Shown in pieces: positions 37,215 through 47,099 of a DNA stretch of 64,000 bases. Every line of letters begins with the position of its first letter. The first letter of the stretch is position 1. The DNA is taken from NCBI GenBank assembly GCA_037102815.1, contig BTPP01000003.1:1736001-1800000 (forward strand), given 5' to 3'. The position numbers were made by a program, and so were the translations under genes. The stretch is from Neurospora intermedia. Taxonomy: Eukaryota; Ascomycota; Sordariomycetes; Sordariales; Sordariaceae. The notes beneath the pieces are model-generated. The model did no database searches. It was given only the letters and a program-made list of their open reading frames with translations, and had not been told where the DNA came from.

Positions 37215-37260
37215 TACATGATCCGTTGTGGGGGGTGATTCGTTGTGGGGTCACGACTTC
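37215..37260 (-). repeat. Right terminal inverted repeat of the pogo-type element
   Basis: On the minus strand it begins GAAGTCGTGACCCCACAA and then ATCACCCCCCACAACGGAT, matching the left end at most positions. Confidence 0.9.
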
Positions 37261-38978
37261 TAAAGGTTTGTTAGCGCGGTTCTTGTGACAGGGTCTATAA
37301 AGGCTTATAGAAAAACAGCGGAACAAGGACATTTCTTATGGAAAATTAAGTAGAGTGTGTAAAGCCCCCAACACGCAACTACTTGATACCTTCTTCTTGC
37401 ATGAGATGTGGTGGAATGGTGGTTGATTACGAGGAGTGCGTTGTATAGTCCCGCGCTAACGAATCTTTCTAGGGGGGATACACATAGTATACAACTACTG
37501 GTTCCTCCTGTCCAAAGACAAGAGGTTTTGCAATGAATCGGCTGGAAAATATCATATAGCTTTCACAATGCGACCAAGACATCATTCTATATACCTATTC
37601 AAGCTGTGATGATTCAGGGGAAAAAAAAGAAGAAAAGAAAGAAAGAAACAGAAAACCGAAATCGGTGTCAGTGCCTTTCGCGGGCTGAAGCAATACAAAA
37701 CCCCGCACGCACGACTTTAACAGCTCGTATGGCGGCCTTCACAAAGCAACCCCCAAGCTCGTTAGCACTATGGCTCACGGCCAGCCACTTGGCTTTACAT
37801 ACCTATTTACACAAACACACTTTGCATTTTGTTCCACCTGAGAATTAGTTAGGTAGCTTCTCTATTCCGAGAGGCCTCCATTTCCCCCTAAATCAACGAA
37901 GTTAATGAGTTGGAGTGCTCGTACCTCGGTGGATGCAGATAGTCTTGGACAGTGGGATCCCACAAATGCTTAGGTTGAAGTAGTACTCGCCATCCCCATC
38001 TTCAACGCGACTTCACTCGGTGACAACACTATATTCAATTTAAGCTCGCCGGAAGTTGAGCCACCTGCTTGGGACGTTGTGAGCTCAAGAGATTCAGTGC
38101 TAGATCATCCCGCCCATAAAACTCGTCAGAATGCCTGTAAGTCATGACACAGTAACGTGTGTGACAGATTCCTGTCGCCGACGAACCATCCTCTATTGTT
38201 TCAATTCTGCATATGTTTGACCGTTGGATGTCGCAGACAAAACTTGTGATGTAGATAATGTGAATGTTTCAGGTAACGTTTCCAATTGAAGCAGGCGGCA
38301 AAGTCGATCCACTCTCAAGATGTACGAATACTTAAGCGAACAGTTCTGTTGGCAGAAAACGGTACTTACGACTACACTTGCCCCTGGTCATAGCAAACTT
38401 CTAGACAGCTAGCTGGTGGTTCGTGACATTGAGGTCATAGCGTAGCCGATTTTGGGCAAACGCTTCGGAGTTCGGACTACATACATAAAAGGAAGAGATC
38501 CGAATATCTCTTGACTATAGGAATCGGGAAGGTAGCGCTTAAACCGATAGCGCTTTAGTCCCAACGGAAGAGTCCGGGAATAGTATTTGCCTGTGGTTGG
38601 ATTGCTCTTGCCCACATCACCGACGATACGATGTCGTGTCAGCCGACCCGCCGACCATCCGACAAGTCAGGGCAGGGAGGTAGCCAGCGACCAATGCCAT
38701 TCGAAACTCCAGGTCAGAATGCAAGTTGGTTCACACACCTTATTCGTCCTTACGCGTCAGCGCAATTTGCGGGGCCCGAATAAATTGCCATAACTCCTCA
38801 TCTGGTTCATGCCTACTTGCTCTCTTCCGTTTCCTGTCTCTCATACATTTACACCGACTTAACAGCCTAAAGACACCTACGTCCATTAAAACACCGAGTC
38901 AAGAGAGATCAAGCGCCAGTTTTAGATCTACTACCGTCTTCTGCCCCACCGCGATAGACCTACCTACAATCACTCAAA
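37261..38978. other. Intergenic region upstream of the cysteine-rich gene
   Basis: About 1.7 kb of normal composition between the pogo-type element and the small gene. No supported coding frame is visible. The last 200 bases are rich in CATC and CACC, as in leaders of expressed Neurospora genes. Confidence 0.55.
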
Positions 38979-39260
38979 ATGCCCTCTTCCACCGACAACG
39001 TTCCCCAGTCGCAACAATCAATGGAGATGGTGCCCCCACAGGACGCCATCATCTCTCAGCAGCCCGTAGGTCAAATCCTCACCAATCTGAGCATCCACAC
39101 ACTGGAAAGCGTTGGATCATAAGACTAACCAAAGACTTTGAACGTAACTCAGACAACTGAGCCACAGCCCGAGATGGCGACGACCGAAGGAACATTGCGC
39201 GGCGGCTTCGTCGAGGAGTGCAGCTGCTGCTGCTGTTCAGAGGAGTGCGCTTGCTGCTAG
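38979..39260 (+). CDS. Small protein with C-terminal cysteine cluster
   Basis: Exons 38979-39065 and 39153-39260 join to 64 residues, a gene too short to be found by frame length alone. The start ATG follows CAAA, the donor is GTAGGT, a CTAAC branch site lies about 22 bases before the acceptor ACTCAG, and the frame closes exactly. The protein begins with a polar Gln/Ser/Pro-rich stretch (PQSQQSMEMVPPQ), passes a TLRGGF motif and ends FVEECSCCCCSEECACC, with eight Cys in the last fifteen residues. There is no signal peptide and no hydrophobic segment, so it is not a typical secreted effector. Similar short fungal proteins with Gly-Gly plus terminal Cys runs may be lipid-modified or bind metal; that is inference. 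It lies alone between two transposon regions. Confidence 0.72.
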
Positions 39261-40802
39261 AGATCTTGCCGCGCCATGGGCCCGACGAGCTCGGCAGAGG
39301 TGAGATGTGCGAAATGATTCCAAAGAGCTCGGTCAGGCTTGCTTGAGAGGGAGAGGCCGCTGGCCGAGATGAGGTCTGCCTGAGTGCCCTCAGTAGTCAA
39401 CTTCGTTTATGCGGTTGAATTGAATCAGTTCTTTGTCATGACAAGTCAAAGCTTGACCGCCTCACTACCGGATGTGATGTCTTGTTTCTTGCTACAACAA
39501 GAGAAGCGTCGAAAGAATGTATAACCTTGATCGGAGTGATCTCTCATCGTGTCGACTTCAGGCTGGTCCTACAGTTTGCCATTGGGAATTAGGTGTACAC
39601 GTACTCGAGTCTGATTGTTGAGAATACTTGCTGTGGTGACGACCAACCTGGCATACGAATCTCCACTTAGAATCTACGTCTTGATACTCTAAGTTCGACC
39701 TAATATTCACGAAAAGATCAGATGTTCGTCTGATGAATTTCTAGATGTTTCCCCCTCGTCGTTGAAGATGACGTCTGAAGCAGGGGAAATACCTTGGCAG
39801 CTTGGCAAAAAAAGCTTGGTCTAGCGCCATCATGCTTGGCAATCTTGGCAGGCCCCAAGTCAATGATGGGTTTCAAGATGCTGTACACCATGGTAGATGT
39901 TGGAGGGTGACCACTTTGTTGCTCACTCTGTGTGTGACCAACGATGCAGCGAACCAAGGGATTTGGTGGTTTCATCCAACCCAGTTCTCCAAAGTACCAA
40001 CCCAACCACACCGGAGCTTTGAACAGAGAATGAGGCTTTCCATGGATAATCCTTTTCACTCTCTAACGGTCCGAACCGTGTTGATAGAAGGGGCACTTGA
40101 CAGTGATCTCCTCCCCTAAGCCGCGATGCCAAAGATGCTACCTCTGAGGTTTCTTGGCTGCGAAGACAGAGACAGCCACCCGTCAAAGAAAATGAGTGTG
40201 ATGTCCGATGGATACACAGACAACGGACCTATAGAGGCCCCCAAGAGGATGACGGTCTGAAGCCACCTGCAACCGCAAACAGCGACTACAGTATTCAAAG
40301 AAAGATAATGTGCGACCTCACTAGTTAAGTAGCAAATGTTACCGTCACTACCTAGATACATGTAAAGCTGCTAGGCTCAACCTCTAGCGTAACAACATGT
40401 CACGGTGTGGGATAGCAGTCACAAGTAGATTGATTTACAGAGACCCGCAACCTCAAGATGTTATCCCGTCTGTGCCTTGGGCGTACTGCGTTGTACATGG
40501 TGATATCGAGCCAAAGGACGGACGGGAAGTTCCCACACTTTGAAGGTTGGGGTTCTGGACTGTCAAGAACATTGTCAACCCAAGTGTCAAACGCGGTATC
40601 GCGCAGCGGTCCCCATAATTCAAGACAATTCAATTTGGCGCTCAAATTGGATTATCTTACGTAAAAATTCCCCAACTTGATTGAAGTGACCCTCAAATTG
40701 AATTATCTTAATATCTTGAATTGAACCGGCGGATTATTTATCCGGGCCAGCGGCAACTACATACGAACTTCCAGACCGTTATTGACATTCAAAAGACCGA
40801 TT
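39261..40802. other. Intergenic flank before the transposon nest
   Basis: Composition is normal to about 40,610 and then turns AT-rich. No gene is supported. The last 190 bases include CAATTTG/CAAATTG palindromes and a 51-bp-spaced direct repeat that probably belong to the end of the hAT element. Confidence 0.55.
40631..40710. repeat. Subterminal palindrome and direct repeat near hAT end
   Basis: CAATTTG at 40631-40637 pairs with CAAATTG at 40643-40649. The 19-base word CTCAAATTGGATTATCTTA at 40641-40659 recurs with one G/A change at 40692-40710. Short repeated words near the tips are common in hAT transposons. Confidence 0.6.
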
Positions 40803-41419
40803 TTAGCGCCAGTTTTTGAGCAAAGCAATAATTTCAATAGTCCTGTGATTCATACGGTATTTCGTAAGCCCGATTACATAGCGGGTTTAACTAAAAATAC
40901 GCTCGTATTCTAAGGATATAGCTAGTATAGTGAGGAAGTTAATGGCTATACGTAATAATCGAGGAAAACGGTCTCTATTATTTATATTTAACTACCATTT
41001 AATAGGGTTAGTAATTGGGTTATCTCTAATAATAACGACGGAAAAGTATTGATCGATCTTATTATCTAATTCGTAATTATTACCCGGTTCGTTATAGAAA
41101 CCATCCTCTTAAAAATACTCAACCCGACGGGGATTTATATCCTAATCGTTAGTAACAATTAGTATTTCTATATAAATAACGGCGTCCCTATACTGCTCGT
41201 AGAATAACTCCCTAAAAGTATTAAGGATTTTATTGCCCCACTGGGCATTAAAGTGAGCGAGTACGCCGCGCTTACAATAATTAGGAAAGAGGATTATTAT
41301 TATCTAATATACTAGCGAATCCTCTATAAAGTTAATATATTTATTAATCTTTACAACCGCGAGATTGATACTAGTACGGATAAATAAATCCCTATTTAGA
41401 CCGAGGTTGAGAACGGGGA
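40803..41419 (-). pseudogene. hAT transposase, C-terminal part
   Basis: On the minus strand the frame ends in a natural-looking TAA at 40805-40803, after LLKNWR. Upstream is the hAT dimerisation block: RFPRLLRIAINFLTILAIS then EYERIFS, which corresponds to the family's W..........P.L..MA.D.LSIPA.S.E.ERVFS pattern with RIP changes. Further up are GVLAHFNAQWGNK and VVKINKYINFIEDS. Stops are TAA/TAG only. The frame joins to that of the right-hand block when element A and one copy of its target duplication are removed. Confidence 0.87.
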
Positions 41420-41424
41420 CTTCT
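41420..41424. repeat. Target duplication CTTCT, left of element A
   Basis: Five bases identical to 59023-59027 on the other side of element A. Confidence 0.85.
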
Positions 41425-41765
41425 TATTAGGAACGTAGGCGAAGGGTAGGCTGAGGTAACTACGGTCGTAGCTATACATAGGGGACGGCAAATTAGAGGT
41501 TAATCTAGAGATATATTAATAACTACCGACTATAATAAACTACACTACGTTGAACCTCTTTTATACCTTATATAAACTCTATCCATCCGCTAAAGAATAT
41601 TATAGAATCCCGTACTCGTCTAGCGCCCCGACGCAATACCGGATTATTCTTCCTACGAGCCCGACCCGATATAAACGCTACCGTTGTTAATCTACCGCTT
41701 CGGCCGATAGAGCGGAATAGCCGCCGTTAAAATACTTCTAAATATAAATTTTTAACCTTCTAATA
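41425..41765 (-). repeat. Element A 3' LTR
   Basis: 341 bp; it differs from the other LTR almost only by C/T and G/A changes. The left, outward half keeps many more C and G than the right half. Ends are TATTAGGA...TTCTAATA, originally TGTTAGGA...TCCTAACA. Confidence 0.92.
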
Positions 41766-41979
41766 CAACCCCCCCCCTTATAAATTCTATTCTCGGAACT
41801 TTTACAATTTATAATAAATTCCGGTTAAATAGCGGAAGGCGTCGGTATTATACTATTATAGTATTATTGGGCTATATTGTCGGGCTGCGTTATTGTCTTT
41901 ATTTACCGGTTTGGCGAATTGTCGTTCGTAACGGCTACCGATGCTATATCCCGAATATTATAATTGCTCTTCCGTTTGC

Positions 41980-42467
41980 GAACCGCCCGTTAGAATATCG
42001 GTATAGTAATATCTATTCTTATAAGCTCCTAATATAAATACGAAACCGCCCGCTAGAAGATCGGTATTGTAATATCTATTCTTATAAGTTCCCAATATAA
42101 ATACGAGACCGCCCGCTAGAAGATCGGCATTGTAATATCTATTTTTATAAGCTCCAACTATAGGCCCGAAACCGCTTACTAGAATATTAGTATTATAATA
42201 TCTATTCTCGCAAATTCTAAATACGGACCCGAAGCCGCCCGCTAGAATATTGGTATTATAATATCTATTCTCGTAAACTTTAAATGTAGCGAGCTGCCTA
42301 TTAGAATATTAGTATTAGGATATCTATTCTTATAAGTTCTAAATATAGCGAACCGCCCGCTAGAATATTAGTATTATAATATCTATTCTTATAAATTCCT
42401 ACTATAGCGAGCCGCCCGCTAGAATATTGGTATTATAATATTTATTCTCCTAAGTTCCAAATATAAG
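41980..42467. repeat. Tandem array, eight units of 59-63 bp
   Basis: Units start at about 41980, 42042, 42105, 42168, 42231, 42291, 42350 and 42409. Each has a core like CCGCCCGCTAGAATATTGG followed by TATAATATCTATTCT. Units differ mainly by C/T and G/A changes. The array lies about 200 bases inside the 3' LTR of element A. Confidence 0.9.
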
Positions 42468-43731
42468 TATAAAAACGGTATCTAATATAAAGAATTAGTT
42501 AAATTCCCGACCGTTACCTAGACTAGCGCTTAATAAGCGTATAAGGTAGCGAATATCAATTTACCTAATAATAAATACTACGCTAAGTTCGCGAATATTA
42601 ATAAATACTTTAAAATATTTACGCCCTTTCGTTCCTCTTATAGGATACTCTCTATTATTAATATCCGTTATATAGCCTAATACTTTCGTAGGATACCTTC
42701 TATCGTTTATACTTACTACGGAATACCTACGCAATCGAACCCCGAAATATTTCTTACTAAACCTCCTATATATTTTAGGAATATTATTATAATTAACCCC
42801 TAAAATTCCGCTTATATAGTACTCTCTATAATTCGCGCCTACTATAATTTACTATAATATTTAAATACAATCCCCCTCCCTATAAATTCCGTCCTTAGGA
42901 CCTTCGCTTCCTTCCTTCGCTTCCTATAACCCTAAATACTAATTTTATTTTAAATCCCCTTACTAGTATTATACTTTCCTAAATACCTTTTTATTACCTT
43001 CGCCTTACTTTCCGTATTATTCTTTTCGTCTTAATAATATAATTTCTAATTGTAACCCCTGCTCTCCCTACTATAATCCGAACTATATACCTTCCCTTTC
43101 TTACCCTTCTCTCCTATTTCTTTGTAATTATTTTATTACTTATTTATTCTATTCCTCCCCTTTAAACTACCGCCCTTATTTTATCCTCCTATTTATTCCT
43201 TCCTATTATTCCTATATTTATTTAATACTTCTCCTACCCTACATTATTTTATATTCGCTTATTTAAAATTATATTTACTTACTTCGATTTATATTTATAT
43301 AAAAACCTCCTCCTTTATTTATATAACGTCCCTTCCGCTTACCTCCTTCGCTTCTCCTCTTCTTCTCCCTCCTATCCTTACTTTTACTACTATATCCACC
43401 CCCCCCTTATTTACGCCTACCCCCCCCGTAGATATATACTTTACTACTATATATTTATATATTAACCCCCGCTTTCCTAAAGCGTTTAATTAATATATTT
43501 ATTTCCCTTCTCTATTTTCCCCTTCCTACTCTATTTTTCCCTTCCTCTTACCTTATATTTATTACTAATTTCCATTTAATTATTCTCTTTCCTATTCTCT
43601 AGTAATATCCGTTCCTTTGCTTATTTAAAATATAATGTTATATTAATTTAAATATTCGTAAACGCCCTAGCCCTAAATTTATACGAAATTTTTAAAAGGA
43701 TTAGCCTAAATACCTATTAGACTAAAGGTAC

Positions 43732-43732
<1 letters not shown>

Positions 43733-43771
<39 letters not shown>
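43733..43771. repeat. Poly-T tract, 39 bases, flanked by TACG
   Basis: An uninterrupted run of 39 T inside the 3' non-coding part of element A. The word TACG occurs on both sides, which could be chance or a small duplication left by an insertion ending in poly-A on the minus strand. Confidence 0.9.
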
Positions 43772-43773
<2 letters not shown>

Positions 43774-44324
43774 GTCGCTAATATCTTTTCTTTTTAAAAT
43801 TCAATGAAACATCGTAATATTTACTATCGCTGCGCCGCTATATATTCGAAGTCCCCTATAGTATTTATAATCTATAAAACGCTATATAAAATATAGTAGT
43901 TGAAATTATACGTCTTACTAATATTAATAGCCCCCTATTTACCCCCCTTTTATAATAATTATATCGTTCCGTAATAGTATTTTAAATAGTTATATAAATA
44001 TACTTAATTAATAACAATCTCCCTACAATATTGCTTAGGATATTTTATACTTCCAACTTTAATTATAAGGGCTATTTGAAGTTAGGTTACTATAATATTA
44101 ATAATACTAACGTTAATACTAATCTAATAACCCTTATTAATTCCCTTATACGTATTTTTATACCGAATATTCTTATTTATATCCCCCCCTCCCCCAATTG
44201 TAGTTATAACCCTTAATATTAATTAATTAATAGGAAATTAGTATTACTAAATAGGAAATTAGATAAATTATTAGAATTCGTACGGGAAAATTATAAATAA
44301 ATAGTATAAAGTAGTATCTACGAA

Positions 44325-44400
44325 TATTATTAATAAGCGCGGTAGCGCGTAGGAATATTTCTTTTAAAATCGTAGGTTCTAATCCTATATCGATAATAAT
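44325..44400 (+). other. tRNA-like remnant
   Basis: GTAGG-TTCTAAT-CCTAT at 44372-44388 folds like a T arm with the RIP form of the B box GGTTCGAATCC. Just upstream, GCGCGGTAGCGCG (44337-44349) resembles an A box and D arm, but the D loop is too short and no clean anticodon stem forms. It may be a RIP-mutated tRNA or tRNA-derived SINE piece. Confidence 0.3.
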
Positions 44401-44525
44401 AAATACCGCTAAGGATTTTTCATTTAGAATAATAATAGATAATATAAATTATACTCTACTTAATACTTTATTAATTTTCTATAAAGAATTTAAATTACCT
44501 TCCCTCCCTATTTTTCGTCCTATTT

Positions 44526-44910
44526 AGTGTCTCTATTTTACATTTTATATTTATATTTTACATTTACGTCTTATATTTCTATATTACCTCCCCTATTTAT
44601 ATTTCGTATTACTATTTTATATCTCTACCTTATATTTCTATTTTATATTTCTACTTTAATATTTTTGCTTTATATTTCTATTTTATATTTCTACTTTATA
44701 TTTCTACTTTGTATTTTCTATTTTATATTTTACATTTACATTTTACGTTTGTATTTTGTATTTATATTTTATCTTTTTATTTATATTTTATATCTATATT
44801 TTATATTTTACGTTTATATTTTATATTTATATCTCTCGTCTATATTTTATATTTACATTTTACGTTTTATATTTATATTTTATATTTCTACTTTATATTT
44901 CTTAATAATT
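44526..44910. repeat. AT-rich simple repeat, TATTTCTATTTTATA type
   Basis: About 385 bases of irregular units built from TTTATATTT, CTATTT and CTACTT words. It lies just beyond the chromodomain coding end of element A. Confidence 0.85.
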
Positions 44911-44949
44911 ATTATTCTCTTACCTCTATCTAATTAATTCTTATTGACC

Positions 44950-46422
44950 TAATAATCGGCCCGCCGCTAATACGCTACCGCTATATTTCCCTAACTTTAT
45001 ATTCTTTAAGAAAGTCCGGGTAATTTATATCCTCTTATAATACCTACGAATTCTCGTTATTTAAATACCCCTTTTATTTAACCTAGAATTAATATTAATA
45101 GCCGGATCTATAATACTTTACAATCGCCTCGACTTTATACTAAATATTATCCTTTTTAATATTTATAATTTCCCCTTATAGTGCTACTACAATAGGATCC
45201 TTATAATATAATTCTAGGAGAGTAATAAAGAACATTAAATAAATTCGGTAATATATAAAGAGTACGAATTAGTACGCTATCTTCTTCTCCCTAACGACTT
45301 TAGTAATTTAGAAAGGTCCTAAAAATTTATTTATTAATTTAATATTTAGGTAGTATTATTTAATATACTTTATATTAAATAGAACCTAATTCCCAATATC
45401 GAATTCCTTTAATTTTTAAACTTTATTATACTATTTCGTATATTCCTAATTAATAATTTCTAAAATTACTATAACTTCTAACCGCCCTTAAAGTAATTTA
45501 TTAATCCGGTCGGTAATTACTATAGGAAGGACCGTCCTTCGCCCTTACTCTAAATCCGCTAATCCCTAAAAATAATACTCGAAGAGTAGTTCTAAAAGGG
45601 ACTTTCTAATAGTAGTATAGAAATAATTATTATACGTCTACTATGTAAGCGTGATTTTTTCGGCCTAATTAACCTACTCTATATTATAAAAGATCCGAAA
45701 ATATAGTTCTAAATTCTAATTTTACTTTTCTGTTTATCCGTCTATCTAAGGGTATTAGATTATATTGAGGCGTCTACGGATATTTAGGAATTCGCAATAA
45801 ATCTTCTAAAATTAGTTTATAAAAAGGCTATTTCTATCTAATATAATAGAATCCGGGAGGCTAAATTATTAAAAAATATATTATTAAAAGAAGAATATAA
45901 ATTGCTAGGTATTAATCGTCTTCTATATAAGGATATATAAGGCGTACTTAGTAAAATAATTAATAATAATAAAAATTATATTGTAAATCCAATTAAATAT
46001 AGAATCGAATAATTTTAGTAACCTAGTAATAAAGTCGTACAAAATATTTTACTAAAGGATAGTAAGGATAAATAGCGACCTTAATAGCCTATATAATCGA
46101 TAATTATAAAGTTTAACCTTTTAATATATTAGGTATTCGCAAATATATACTTTAATATCGGTTATAATAGTAGGTTAGTAATAGAATTAATTAATACGTT
46201 TTAACGTTTTCCTCTAGTTTAAATATTTAACTATTACTATATTATAGTAGGTATAGAATAATTCGGCCTATATATATTCTAGAATATAGACTTAATATTA
46301 ATACTATAGAATTCTATTTTCCTCTATTTTTTAATTCTTTGTCCGTCTCCTCCCTTCGCTATTCTTCTATATTTCTTTAATAATAAATAAGTCTTCCTTC
46401 TATACTTCTAATAATTATTATC
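44950..46422 (-). pseudogene. Element A integrase C-terminus and chromodomain
   Basis: On the minus strand the integrase end reads KEFDIGN then FLGPF..TKVV and AY..VL, matching the K.GD.V......GPF.V...G..AYRL pattern. It is followed at about 45,180-44,950 by a chromodomain (EYSVEAIVKYYRSGY, VK*KGYLNNENS) with stops where Trp and Gln would be. The integrase body lies between 45,430 and 46,422, where element B begins. Confidence 0.8.
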
Positions 46423-46427
46423 CTAAT
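46423..46427. repeat. Target duplication CTAAT, left of element B
   Basis: Identical to 54579-54583. Confidence 0.88.
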
Positions 46428-46714
46428 TGTCATGGCATGGCTGGACAGGCTTCCAGAGCACCCATCACTGGGCAATGGGGTTGCCGGTGCCAGACGCTTG
46501 GCGCTATAGCAATCGGATGGAATGAGGCTCAAGTTCTTATCGATAAGGCTAGACGGATTGGGAAGGCGGTAACGAGTGGCAGATCTGGCTTATATACCCG
46601 GATCCGTAGTACCCTCGTTTGAATAGTTTCCCTTCCTCCTTTACACTTAATATTACTTTGATTTGTGGCTTCTAGTCTTGTTGTCTTAATTACTCGTAGG
46701 ATTATGCTTTTATA
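46428..46714 (+). repeat. Element B 5' LTR
   Basis: 287 bp, starting TGTCATGGCATGG. The first 200 bases look nearly unmutated, while the end (TTATGCTTTTATA) is RIP-mutated. It contains a 61-codon open frame of no apparent meaning. Confidence 0.95.
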
Positions 46715-47099
46715 TAATATTAAGTATTATCCTTTGTCCGGGGACGGTATTATAATATCCTACCCTTCTAATTGTACTGAGTAGTTGATTCGTTTGATTA
46801 GATTGTAGTTAGTTATCGCCGCGGTTCTCTGGAGGAAGAATTGCTAAGTTTCCTGATAGTTGTTATATTGCGGTACTGATAGAAGGAGTAATCCCCTACC
46901 CCCAACTCCCGCCTTTTAAATTGAGTTAATTATACGATGTTTAACGTTGGAGCTCCCTATTTATTACTATTTATTGTATTTCCTTTATTGGGAGATAGTT
47001 CTTATTACGAGTAAGAATCGGATTTATTCGACCCCCCCGACCGGACCTAGTACGACGAGGGATTTAGTCCCGTTATACGATTATTAAACCCCTTTATTT

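Larger units (their letters stand above)
35369..37260 (+). mobile_element. pogo/Fot1-type DNA transposon, RIP-inactivated
   Basis: The element is 1,892 bp, the usual size of fungal Fot1/pogo transposons. Its ends are inverted repeats of roughly 45 bases, and a TA dinucleotide flanks each side (35367-35368 and 37261-37262), the target duplication of the Tc1/mariner-pogo superfamily. The differences between the two ends are mostly C/T or G/A changes, as RIP would leave. The interior is far more AT-rich than the ends and than the flanking DNA, and carries a transposase frame with many TAA/TAG stops. Confidence 0.92.

Noticed and set aside
38726-39160. 144-codon plus-strand frame over the small gene
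   Set aside because: It is a shadow frame: the spliced 64-residue Cys-tail frame has a start context, splice sites and branch site, while this one has none.
41980-42467. CRISPR-like array
   Set aside because: Whole units repeat, with no unique spacers, and the DNA is a fungal retroelement.
44527-44937. 136-codon frame rich in Tyr, Leu, Phe and Ile
   Set aside because: It is translation of an AT-rich simple repeat, not a membrane protein gene.
46437-46622. 61-codon frame in the element B 5' LTR
   Set aside because: It lies wholly in an LTR and is broken in the partner LTR; open only because this end escaped RIP.
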